The notes below the pieces were generated by a model that had not been told where the DNA came from, did not search any database, and saw only the letters and a program-made list of their open reading frames with translations. A program made the position numbers and the translations under genes. Below, piece by piece: positions 34,796-42,512 of a DNA stretch of 64,000 nucleotides. Every line of letters begins with the position of its first letter. The first letter of the stretch is position 1. The DNA comes from Mesotaenium endlicherianum (lineage: Eukaryota; Streptophyta; Zygnematophyceae; Zygnematales; Mesotaeniaceae): the NCBI GenBank assembly GCA_009602735.1, contig WELA01007991.1, positions 160,981 to 224,980 on the forward strand. Reading direction: 5' to 3'.

Positions 34796-35466
34796 AACGA
34801 TAATTTATAGCCTAGTCCGTATACGGTTTGTATCAGGTCATCGCATCCTTTTTCCTTCAGTTTTCTTTTGAGGTTTTTTATCTGCGAATAAACAAAATCG
34901 AAAGAAGGCATATTGTCCGACTGGTCTCCGTAAATATGCTCTGCGATGGCCTGCCTGCTTACTACGCGGTTAGGGTTATTCATCAGGTAAGCCAGCAGAT
35001 CGAACTCACTTTTGGTAAGCGATAATTTTTGCTGGCCGCAACTGGCGGTACGTGAAAAAAGTTCTATTTGCAGGTTGCCCAGCTCCAGTGTATCAGTACC
35101 ATGCACATATTTGCGGCGCAACAGCGCTTTTACCCTCGCGTTGAGTTCCGAGAGGTGAAAGGGTTTGGTAATATAGTCATCGGCCCCGTAGTCGAGCCCT
35201 GTGATCTTATCCTGCAAGGAATCCCGCGCAGAAATGATGATCACGGCATCGTCTTTTTTTTGCTTGCGCAGGTGTTGCAGCAAGCGGAGGCCATTGCCAT
35301 CCGGCAGGTTGATGTCGAGAATAATGCAGTCGTAACTGAAATCTTCTATTTTATTAAGTGCGTCGGCATGGGTGGCAGACCCTTCGCAAAGGAATTCTTC
35401 CTGCGTAAAATATTCCAGAATACTTTGCAGCAGTGTGTGTTCATCCTCTACCACCAATAACTTCAT
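34792..35466 (-). CDS. OmpR-family response regulator
   Basis: A 224-residue regulator. The receiver domain has phospho-acceptor Asp52 (CIILDINLPDGNG), a conserved Ser (VIIISARDSLQDK) and Lys102 (YITKPFHLSELN). The C-terminal winged helix (residues 125-222) contains LTKSEFDLLAYLMNNPNRVVSR and the recognition region SQIKNLKRKLKEKG. It probably controls both its own operon and the efflux operon through the shared 16-base site. Confidence 0.94.
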   Translation of the reverse strand: MKLLVVEDEHTLLQSILEYFTQEEFLCEGSATHADALNKIEDFSYDCIILDINLPDGNGLRLLQHLRKQKKDDAVIIISARDSLQDKITGLDYGADDYITKPFHLSELNARVKALLRRKYVHGTDTLELGNLQIELFSRTASCGQQKLSLTKSEFDLLAYLMNNPNRVVSRQAIAEHIYGDQSDNMPSFDFVYSQIKNLKRKLKEKGCDDLIQTVYGLGYKLSL

Positions 35467-35498
35467 CTGCCAATTTTAACACTAAAGTACTGTCAAAA

Positions 35499-35514
35499 TT
35501 TGGAGAAATTTAGA
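35499..35514 (-). promoter_or_regulatory. Putative response-regulator site upstream of the two-component operon
   Basis: The minus strand reads TCTAAATTTCTCCAAA at 35514-35499, followed by TTTTGAC. AAATTT-CTCC-AAATTT is a perfect direct repeat with a 10-base period. It lies 33 bases upstream of the response regulator ATG and matches the site before the TolC-like gene. Confidence 0.6.
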
Positions 35515-35538
35515 GACCAGGTTCCTAACCTCTGCCTG

Positions 35539-37032
35539 CTATTTTCGGTTTACTACTGCTGCAGGTCTTACGCCTGAGCCGGTTTGTTTTGTCAGGTCAT
35601 CACCCAGTTCTTTCCTGTATTGATCTGCAAGGGCACTCAACTGTGCTACAATGTCTTTGTGTTTTTCCTGTACGTCCAGTGTTTCTCCCGGATCTGTTCT
35701 CAGATCGTACAATGCCAGTTGCACCGAATCTTTGGCGTATTTGCCGGGCCAGCCATCGTTGCCAATAGCAGATAATTTTTTGTAGGTCTGTGATATGCAA
35801 GGGAAAGTGAGTTTCCATTGACCTTTCCGGATGGCTTTAAGACTGTTGTTGTCGTAATAATAAACAAACTCATCGCGTGGATTGGCTCCCTGCTGTTGAA
35901 AGAGCAGAGATTTAATATCTACTCCGTCGATCTTTTTAGCAGGCTTAGCGGCTCCGCAAATATTCACCACAGTGGGCAATATGTCCATGGCAGCTACCAT
36001 ATTATTACAGATGGCGCCTGCTGCAATTTTGCCAGGCCAGCGAATGATGCAGGGCACTTTCAAACCGCCATCCCAGGCTGTTCCCTTGCCTTCGCGCAGC
36101 GCGCCTGAATTGCCGGCATGGTTACCGAAAGTGAGCCAGGGTCCATTATCGCTGGTAAAAATAACCAGTGTGTTTTTGGTGAGGCCTTGCTCTTCCAATG
36201 TTTTCATAACGGTTCCAATAGACCAGTCTACTTCTTCCATTACATCTCCAAACAGACCGGCACCGCTTTTGCCCCTGAACTTGGCAGAGGCAGCAATAGG
36301 TACATGTACCATGGCATGTGCCAGGTATAAAAAGAAGGGGCGTTGTTTGTTTTGTTTGATGAACTGTACAGCCCGTTCTGTATAGAGAGTAGTTAATAAA
36401 GACTGGTCTTCCAGTGTATTGATTACTCTTATTTTTTTATTGCCTTCGTATAAGGGCAGGGGCGGGTATTTAGATTTCCAGTCTGTGGTGTCTGTAATGG
36501 GTTTGCCATCATAGTTGATCGGCCACATATCATTCGAATAAGGCAATCCGAGAAATTCGTCAAAACCCTGCTGTAATGGGAGGAATGGTTCTTTATCTCC
36601 TAAATGCCATTTTCCTATTATTCCTGTTCTGTATCCTTTGGCTTTCACCAATTCTGCAATGGTCTCTTCGGAGGGGTTCAGCGCTTTGGTACTCCATGGA
36701 TTCAATGCCCCTGAAATACCTAAGCGATTGGGATAACAGCCAGTCAGCAAGCCTGCCCTTGAAGCGCTGCACACCGCCTGGGCTGCATAATAATTAGTGA
36801 AACGCATGCCCTGCGCAGCAAATTGGTTGATATGGGGCGTGTGATAAGGAAAACCTCCATAACATTCCAGGTCGCCATAGCCCATATCATCCATCAAAAT
36901 GATGATGATGTTAGGAGGTGTATCCCCTTTGCCGGCGCCTGGCAATGGCTGGTGGTAACTGCTGCACAAGAAAAGCAAAGGCAGCAGGAAAAACAAGCTG
37001 TTTTTCGATTGAAAAATGACAAGTCGTTTCAT
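35539..37032 (-). CDS. Sulfatase (arylsulfatase family), second of a tandem pair
   Basis: A 497-residue exported type I sulfatase. The signal is lipoprotein-like (LLFLCSSYHQ). The metal-binding start is IIIILMDDMGYGDL and the formylglycine motif is CSASRAGLLTG (C-x-A-x-R). GKWHLGD and TSDNGPW are further active-site segments. The ATG at 37032 gives the signal; the longer reading overlaps the upstream sulfatase gene. It removes sulfate esters, probably from polysaccharides, and requires an FGly-generating enzyme that is not in the window. Confidence 0.92.
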   Translation of the reverse strand: MKRLVIFQSKNSLFFLLPLLFLCSSYHQPLPGAGKGDTPPNIIIILMDDMGYGDLECYGGFPYHTPHINQFAAQGMRFTNYYAAQAVCSASRAGLLTGCYPNRLGISGALNPWSTKALNPSEETIAELVKAKGYRTGIIGKWHLGDKEPFLPLQQGFDEFLGLPYSNDMWPINYDGKPITDTTDWKSKYPPLPLYEGNKKIRVINTLEDQSLLTTLYTERAVQFIKQNKQRPFFLYLAHAMVHVPIAASAKFRGKSGAGLFGDVMEEVDWSIGTVMKTLEEQGLTKNTLVIFTSDNGPWLTFGNHAGNSGALREGKGTAWDGGLKVPCIIRWPGKIAAGAICNNMVAAMDILPTVVNICGAAKPAKKIDGVDIKSLLFQQQGANPRDEFVYYYDNNSLKAIRKGQWKLTFPCISQTYKKLSAIGNDGWPGKYAKDSVQLALYDLRTDPGETLDVQEKHKDIVAQLSALADQYRKELGDDLTKQTGSGVRPAAVVNRK

Positions 37033-37058
37033 GAGATATGCTATTGATGATAATAATG

Positions 37059-38486
37059 CTAAAAATTCCATTCATCTATTGTGGAATGCGTGTGTGCATG
37101 CTTTGCCAACCCGCTGATCTTTTTTGCCATATCCGGATGTTGTGCTGCTATGTCATGCGTTTCATGTGCATCGGCGGCAAGATCGTACAGTTCCCAGCGG
37201 GCGTTTTTATCTTCTTTTACGCGATACTTCACTGCTTTCCAGTTACCCATCCGGATGGCCTGCCGGCCTCCGTTCTCATGGAATTCCCAGTAGAGGTATT
37301 CATGCTGTTGCTGCCGGCCTTTGTTCAGCAGTGTTGGCAAAATCGAAATACCATCTATCTTATCTGTTACCGGCACGCCTGCCAGGGCCGCGAATGTTGG
37401 GAAGAAATCCCAGAAAGCGCCTACGAAGCCAGATGTCTCTCCTGCTTTGATCATCCCCGGCCATCTTGCGATCATAGGTTCCCGCATGCCTCCTTCATAC
37501 AGATCTCTTTTGATGCCCCTGAACCCACCGCTACTGTTGAAGAAAGTGGGGTCGTTGCCGCCTTCTGCATGCGGACCGTTATCGCTGCTGAAGATCACCA
37601 GCGTGTTCTCGTCAATGTGTAAGGCTTTCAGCTTCGCCATCACTTCACCCACATAGTTGTCGAGCTTCGCTACCATTGCCGCATAAGCTGCATGCGGGTA
37701 TGCCTGGGGCTGGTAGCCAATTCCATTCCATGCTTTGATGGCTACAGGCTGCTCGTTGAATTTGTGCTTATACCATTCAAACAAACTGTCGCCTGCGGGC
37801 AGTTGAAGGGCTGCATGTGGCAATGTATAAGAAAGATAGAGAAAGAAAGGGCGGGACTTGTTGTCGTCTATAAAAGAAAGGGTTTTTTGTTGTATGAGGT
37901 CACCAGCATAGGCAGGCTGCTTGCCGGGGGTATTGGGCAGATCGATTTTTGTATCGTTATCCCATAAATGACCCGGAAAATAATTGTGCGCCTGCGCCTG
38001 GCAATTGTATCCGAAGAAACGATCAAAACCCTGTTTCACTGGATCGCCTTCAGAGCCAACATAACCCAATCCCCATTTGCCGAAATCACCGGTGGTATAG
38101 CCGGCTTTTTTAAACATTTCGGCCATGGTATAAGTACTGTCGGGAATAGGCCACTGGCCTTCAGGCTTCACTTCACGGTTGCCGCGTATCGGTGTATGAC
38201 CTGTATGCAGGCCGGTCATTAATGAAGCGCGCGAAGGAGCGCATACCGATGTGCCCGAATAGAACTGCGTAAACCGCATGCCGGAAGCGGCAAGCTGGTC
38301 GATATGAGGTGTTGCGATCAATGGTTGCCCGTAACAACCCAGGTCGCCATAGCCGAGGTCATCTGCCAAAATGAAGATCACATTGGGACGATTGGCTGTT
38401 TTTTGAGCGACAGTCTTATCTAAATGGAGTGATAAGATGAAGATAATAGCAAGAGATCGCAATAAGGATTGTTTCACTGGATGCAA
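37059..38486 (-). CDS. Sulfatase (arylsulfatase family), first of a tandem pair
   Basis: A 475-residue exported sulfatase with a signal peptide ending TVAQK. Motifs: VIFILADDLGYGDLG (metal ligands), CAPSRASLMTG (canonical C-x-P-S-R formylglycine signature), GKWGLGY (where GKWHLG is usual) and FSSDNGPH. It is separated by 26 bases from the next sulfatase, and the two are probably co-transcribed. It is divergent from the hipBST-like operon; the operator-rich gap lies between them. Confidence 0.92.
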   Translation of the reverse strand: MHPVKQSLLRSLAIIFILSLHLDKTVAQKTANRPNVIFILADDLGYGDLGCYGQPLIATPHIDQLAASGMRFTQFYSGTSVCAPSRASLMTGLHTGHTPIRGNREVKPEGQWPIPDSTYTMAEMFKKAGYTTGDFGKWGLGYVGSEGDPVKQGFDRFFGYNCQAQAHNYFPGHLWDNDTKIDLPNTPGKQPAYAGDLIQQKTLSFIDDNKSRPFFLYLSYTLPHAALQLPAGDSLFEWYKHKFNEQPVAIKAWNGIGYQPQAYPHAAYAAMVAKLDNYVGEVMAKLKALHIDENTLVIFSSDNGPHAEGGNDPTFFNSSGGFRGIKRDLYEGGMREPMIARWPGMIKAGETSGFVGAFWDFFPTFAALAGVPVTDKIDGISILPTLLNKGRQQQHEYLYWEFHENGGRQAIRMGNWKAVKYRVKEDKNARWELYDLAADAHETHDIAAQHPDMAKKISGLAKHAHTHSTIDEWNF

Positions 38487-38585
38487 TTGGTTGAAGGCGG
38501 TTTAGATGATGGGCGTCAAATGCGCTAAAACTACTTAAAAATCAAACAAATACTTCAGTATGGATTTGCTGTAATTATCTACACT

Positions 38586-38605
38586 TTATATGTAATTAGA
38601 TATAA
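38586..38605. promoter_or_regulatory. Putative HipB operator O1
   Basis: TTATAT-N8-ATATAA (spacer GTAATTAG), a 20-base dyad. The half-site-N8-half-site layout is that of the known HipB operator (TATCC-N8-GGATA), with different half-site bases. It is the first of three. Confidence 0.65.
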
Positions 38606-38624
38606 AAGTTGGTTTTATTTATTT

Positions 38625-38644
38625 TTATATGTAATTGAATATAA
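38625..38644. promoter_or_regulatory. Putative HipB operator O2
   Basis: TTATAT-N8-ATATAA (spacer GTAATTGA). Its centre is 39 bases from that of O1, and the first six spacer bases match O1. Confidence 0.65.
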
Positions 38645-38664
38645 TTATTGCTATTTTTACACTA

Positions 38665-38684
38665 TTATATCTTTAAGCATATAA
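38665..38684. promoter_or_regulatory. Putative HipB operator O3
   Basis: TTATAT-N8-ATATAA (spacer CTTTAAGC). Its centre is 40 bases from that of O2, and it ends eight bases before the hipB ATG. A near-match -7 box (TATTTTTA, 38652-38659) lies between O2 and O3. Confidence 0.65.
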
Positions 38685-38692
38685 ATACAAAA

Positions 38693-38932
38693 ATGGAGCG
38701 ACTAGCTGAATTTGTCAAACGCAGGCGTAAGCAGACGGGGATGAGCCAGCAGGAGTTCGCCGAACGCTCGGGCGTAGCCCTTACTGTTGTGCGCAAAATC
38801 GAGCAGGGGAAAGAGACCCTCCAGTTAGAAAAAGTGAACCAGGTACTTAAAATGTTTGGGCATGAACTGGCCCCGGTCAGCAGCCGTGAGCTCGGTAACC
38901 TGCCTGAAAAAAATGAAAACCCAGCGACATGA
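38693..38932 (+). CDS. hipB: HipB-like antitoxin/repressor (XRE family)
   Basis: A 79-residue helix-turn-helix protein from the ATG at 38693; an in-frame TTG further upstream would cross the third operator. The HTH covers residues 8-60 (KQTGMSQQEFAERSGVALTVVRKIEQGK), with the phrase TLQLEKVNQVLKMFGHEL typical of HipB. It should dimerise and bind the three dyads just upstream to repress the operon. Its stop overlaps the next ATG (ATGA). Confidence 0.88.
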   Translation: MERLAEFVKRRRKQTGMSQQEFAERSGVALTVVRKIEQGKETLQLEKVNQVLKMFGHELAPVSSRELGNLPEKNENPAT

Positions 38933-39261
38933 GAAAAGCGGCCGTACTATATGGTACCATCATGGCTGGAACGCTCACAGAGACGGATGAGGGAGAATAT
39001 ATCTTTCGCTATGACCGGGCTTACCTGGCATTAACGGCGGCGGCACCCATCACGCTTACCATGCCACTTCAAGCGGAGCCCTATGTTTCTAACCGCCTGT
39101 TCGCTTTTTTTGAAGGCCTGATACCAGAAGGCTGGTTGCTGGATATTGCAAGCAAAAACTGGAAGCTCAATCCCAATGACCGCATGGGTCTCTTGCTGGC
39201 CTGTTGCAGGAATTGCATAGGCGCTGTCAGTATTCAACCGATCGAACTCAACAATGAATAA
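38929..39261 (+). CDS. hipS: HipS-like protein (stand-alone HipA N-terminal domain)
   Basis: A 110-residue protein equal to the N-terminal subdomain of HipA: VLYGTIMAGTLTETDEGEYIFRYDRAYL, then ITLTMPLQ and FFEGLIPEGWLLD (the LPEG-like signature). In HipA this domain is fused to the kinase. Here it is a separate ORF between hipB and the kinase gene, as hipS is in the HipBST system of E. coli, where HipS is the antitoxin. It overlaps both neighbours (4 bases with hipB, 8 with the kinase), so all three are co-translated. Confidence 0.82.
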   Translation: MRKAAVLYGTIMAGTLTETDEGEYIFRYDRAYLALTAAAPITLTMPLQAEPYVSNRLFAFFEGLIPEGWLLDIASKNWKLNPNDRMGLLLACCRNCIGAVSIQPIELNNE

Positions 39262-40204
39262 GCGTTGTCTATATTGTTATGAGGAACTACCGCCGGAAGC
39301 GGAGGGTGATTTTCATGCCCATTGCAGTAGCAATTTTTTCGGAACAAAGGATGCGCCGCAGTTCGACTATACACTGGATGATATGTCTTCGCTGGCACAA
39401 CAGGTAGTAGCAAGAAGCATTGCCGTACCAGGTGTTCAACCTAAACTTTCGCTGACCCTTGTACGGCAGTCCCTTGCCGAAGGCGGATATAATCGGTTGA
39501 CGGTTGTAGGTGCATTGGGCGGTAATTATATTTTCAAACCTCCATCCGAGCATTATCCCGAAATGCCACAAAACGAACACCTAACAATGCGCATCGCAGC
39601 GGCTTTTGATATCCGGGTGGTGCCTTCAAGCCTGATACGGTTAAAAACAGGAGAATTGTCATACATCACCCGGCGGATCGATCGTACGGAAAAAGGTAAA
39701 AAGATCCACATGCTAGATATGTTCCAACTCCTGGAAGCTGTAGACAAATACAAGGGATCTATGGAAAAAATAGGTAAGGCGATCAACACCTATTCTGATA
39801 ACACGTTGCTGGATCAATTGTATTTTTTCGAGATTGCAGTCTTCAGTTTCCTAACCGGCAACAACGATATGCACCTAAAGAATTTTTCGCTGATCCATAC
39901 GCAAGGGCAATGGCAGCTTGCGCCTGCTTATGACCTGCTCAATGTCTGCATCGCCAACCCTGTTGACAGTGAAGAACTGGCTTTGACACTGGAAGGAAAA
40001 AAGAAGAAGTTGCACAGGGAACATTTCGAACGGCTTGGGCAAGGGTTGGGGTTAAATACCCGACAAGTGACGAGTGTATTCCGTCGGTTCGGAAGAAAAC
40101 GCGCGCTTGCACTTGATTGGATCGAGCGCTCATTCCTGTCCCGGGAAATGAAAGATGCTTACCTGAACGTGCTCAATGAACGATACCGGCGATTGGGAAT
40201 CTAG
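39254..40204 (+). CDS. hipT: HipT-like Ser/Thr kinase toxin
   Basis: A 316-residue kinase of the HipA fold lacking the N-terminal domain. Residues 5-24 hold a CLYC...HAHC zinc-finger-like segment. The phosphate-binding loop ARSIAVPGVQPKLSL (Ser55) is followed by a kinase core with the catalytic loop GNNDMHLKN (Asp205) and the metal-binding AYDLLN (Asp227). In E. coli HipT the target is tryptophanyl-tRNA synthetase; the target here is unknown. All key residues appear present, so the toxin looks intact. It ends 65 bases before the tRNA-Leu gene on the opposite strand. Confidence 0.85.
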   Translation: MNKRCLYCYEELPPEAEGDFHAHCSSNFFGTKDAPQFDYTLDDMSSLAQQVVARSIAVPGVQPKLSLTLVRQSLAEGGYNRLTVVGALGGNYIFKPPSEHYPEMPQNEHLTMRIAAAFDIRVVPSSLIRLKTGELSYITRRIDRTEKGKKIHMLDMFQLLEAVDKYKGSMEKIGKAINTYSDNTLLDQLYFFEIAVFSFLTGNNDMHLKNFSLIHTQGQWQLAPAYDLLNVCIANPVDSEELALTLEGKKKKLHREHFERLGQGLGLNTRQVTSVFRRFGRKRALALDWIERSFLSREMKDAYLNVLNERYRRLGI

Positions 40205-40209
40205 GATTG

Positions 40210-40248
40210 TATTAAAAACACAAAACCCACCGAAGCGGGTCTTGTGTA
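40210..40248 (-). terminator. Terminator of tRNA-Leu
   Basis: ACACAA...ACCCGC-TTCG-GTGGGT...TTGTGT forms a long hairpin with a TTCG tetraloop (40218-40247), followed on the minus strand by TTTTTAAT. It is 20 bases past the tRNA 3' end and just after the hipT stop on the other strand, so it may act for both. Confidence 0.8.
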
Positions 40249-40268
40249 AGAGATTGAAAGTCTATCGG

Positions 40269-40350
40269 TGCGGATGATAGGAGTCGAACCTACATGCCGT
40301 AAGGCGCTAGATCCTAAGTCTAGTGCGTCTGCCAATTTCGCCACATCCGC
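40269..40350 (-). tRNA. tRNA-Leu (anticodon TAG)
   Basis: An 82-base tRNA with acceptor stem GCGGATG/CATCCGC and discriminator A. The anticodon arm CTAGA-CTTAGGA-TCTAG gives anticodon TAG (reads CUA and other CUN codons). A long variable arm is present, as in class II tRNAs, along with GTTCGACTC in the T-arm. CCA is not encoded. Confidence 0.95.
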
Positions 40351-40401
40351 AAAAAGTGAGAATGATCTCCCACCGGGACGCAAAAGTAGGGGTTTTAGTT
40401 G

Positions 40402-41042
40402 TTAGTTGGGCAATGCTTCCAATACGGCTTTCACCACGTTATCCATTGCATTTCTTTCAATCCAGCGCATCACTACAACCAGGTTGTGCTCGGGGTCTAC
40501 ATAGATCACATTGTTACCGTTGCCCAGGTGCGCAAAAGCAGTAGCGGGTGCACTTGGCAGGAATTTTTTATCGGTATTGAGGAAAAAGTTCATGTACCCG
40601 TAGTCTGTCTTAACAGGTGTAGGCGTCAACGCCTGCTGAATCCATTGCTTGCTCAGCAATTGTTTGCCGTTCCAGTTGCCTTTGTGCAGGGTCAGCAATC
40701 CAAACCGCGCCATATCATACGCGTTGATAAACATGCCACCACCCCAATGGCCGCCCCACTCACACCAGTAGGCTCGCCACGTTCGGCAAAAGGACCAATG
40801 CCTTCCCCAAATGGTTCTTTACCAAACGTGCGGTAATGGTTGATCTCCATATTGCGGGGGTTCTTGCTCTCACCCGCCCGGGCCAGTTGAATGGCTTTGG
40901 AAATACCGGCTTCCTTCAATTGCAGCGCAGCAGGTGTTCTGCGTTCCCATTGTTGTGCCGTGGGAAAATAATCAGCAGTCTGGGCATGTATCTGCATTGA
41001 GAAAAGACATGCCAGCAAGCAATAAACAGTTCGCTTAGTCAT
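40402..41042 (-). pseudogene. Serine hydrolase (class C beta-lactamase-like), internally deleted
   Basis: Two adjoining ORFs are the two ends of one gene. The first (from the ATG at 41042, signal peptide ending QIHAQ) covers the N-terminal part up to FAERGEPTG. The second (frame from about 40760, GGHWGGGMFINAYDMARF) covers the C-terminal part to DNVVKAVLEALPN. The middle, which should hold the catalytic S-x-x-K motif and some 200 residues, is missing, and the join is out of frame. The remaining pieces cannot form an active enzyme. The family would be a periplasmic serine beta-lactamase-like hydrolase. Confidence 0.8.
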
Positions 41043-41082
41043 ACAACTAAATTAGGCGAAATATTTTTGCCGCCACAGTATG

Positions 41083-42348
41083 TTAATGCTGCCTCCATTG
41101 CTGGTTATTGCCGCTGTATCGCCTGCTGTCGCCACCCCTGAAAGACCTGCGCTGCGGCCGATGTTCGTTCTGCGCCGGCGCTGGTTTTTTTGCCTCTTGA
41201 AGTGAAGTATTGCGCATGGCATAAGGCTGGTCTGTAACAACCGCGATGTTCATGCCAATCAGTTTCTGGATGTCTTTCAGGTAAGCTTTTTCTTCCTCAT
41301 CGCAGAAGGAAAAAGCAATGCCCGCCGCGCCAGCCCTGCCTGTACGTCCGATCCGGTGTACATAGGTTTCGGGAACATTCGGTAATTCGAAGTTGATCAC
41401 ATGCGAGAGATTGTCTACATCAATACCCCTCGCTGCAATATCGGTAGCTACCAGTATGCGGGTTTCGCCGCTCTTGAAATTGGTCAATGCCCGCTGTCGT
41501 GCATTCTGCGATTTGTTACCGTGAATGGCTTCGGCTTTGATGCCTGCTTTGTGCAGGTCCTTCGCCACTTTATCTGCTCCGTGTTTGGTGCGTGCGAATA
41601 CCAACACCGATTTGATGGATGCATCCAGCAACAGGTGTTTCAGCAATAAACGCTTGTTCTCTTTTTCAACAAAATAAACAGACTGCTGAATGGTTTCTGC
41701 GGTGGATGATACCGGTGTTACTTCCACTTTCGATGGATGCTTCAGAATGGTATTAGCCAGTGAAGCAATCTCGGGAGGCATGGTAGCAGAGAAGAAAAGG
41801 GTCTGTCTTTTAGCCGGTATTTTGGCAATCACTTTTTTTACGTCGTGAATAAAACCCATGTCCAGCATGCGATCCGCTTCATCCAGTACAAATATTTGCA
41901 GTTGGCTGAGGTTGATGAATTGCTGCTCTATCAGGTCCAGCAGCCTGCCCGGTGTAGCGATCAGGATATCCACGCCATGTTTTAATGTGCTCACCTGCGG
42001 TACCTGCGATACACCGCCAAATATCACCGTATGTTTCAACCCTGTATGGCGTCCATAAGCCGCGAAACTTTCGTCGATCTGTATGGCCAACTCGCGTGTA
42101 GGTGTAAGTATCAACGCTTTGATACCCTTGTTGTGATTGCCCGCTTTCCTGTCTTCATGTAATAACTGTAATACAGGAATGGCGAAAGCGGCAGTCTTGC
42201 CGGTACCTGTTTGGGCACAACCTAAAAGGTCTTTGCGCTGCAATACAATGGGAATAGATTGCTCCTGGATGGGAGTAGGTTCTGTGTAACCTTCGGTCTG
42301 AAGGGCTTTAAGAATAGGCTCAATAAGGCCTAATTGATCAAATGTCAA
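41083..42348 (-). CDS. DEAD-box ATP-dependent RNA helicase
   Basis: A 421-residue helicase of the RhlE/DeaD type. Motifs in order: Q motif (GYTEPTPIQEQSI), I (AQTGTGKTAAF), Ia (PTRELAIQ), II (VLDEADRMLD), III (SATMP), V (TDIAARGIDVD) and VI (HRIGRTGRAG). The C-terminus is a short basic low-complexity tail (RRSFRGGDSRRYSGNNQQWRQH) for RNA binding. The start is a TTG at 42348 (MTFDQLGLIEPI), in line with homologues; a longer TTG start at 42378 is possible. It probably helps ribosome assembly or RNA decay. Confidence 0.93.
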   Translation of the reverse strand: MTFDQLGLIEPILKALQTEGYTEPTPIQEQSIPIVLQRKDLLGCAQTGTGKTAAFAIPVLQLLHEDRKAGNHNKGIKALILTPTRELAIQIDESFAAYGRHTGLKHTVIFGGVSQVPQVSTLKHGVDILIATPGRLLDLIEQQFINLSQLQIFVLDEADRMLDMGFIHDVKKVIAKIPAKRQTLFFSATMPPEIASLANTILKHPSKVEVTPVSSTAETIQQSVYFVEKENKRLLLKHLLLDASIKSVLVFARTKHGADKVAKDLHKAGIKAEAIHGNKSQNARQRALTNFKSGETRILVATDIAARGIDVDNLSHVINFELPNVPETYVHRIGRTGRAGAAGIAFSFCDEEEKAYLKDIQKLIGMNIAVVTDQPYAMRNTSLQEAKKPAPAQNEHRPQRRSFRGGDSRRYSGNNQQWRQH

Positions 42349-42512
42349 TGGAATGAAATTTATTGTAAAAACACCCAAAATGGTATCAGGTGGTATATAC
42401 CTTGTCCGTTATTCTGACTTGATGAACTTTGTCACGGAAGGAAATCTAAGTCGCGTAGAAAGCGTATATGAATGGCGCAAAGGTAAGAAATAAATGCGAA
42501 ATGGTTTTTTGA

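Noticed and set aside
40269-40350. Flanking att duplication proving an island at the tRNA
   Set aside because: No second copy of the tRNA 3' end was found within the nearby sequence that I read.
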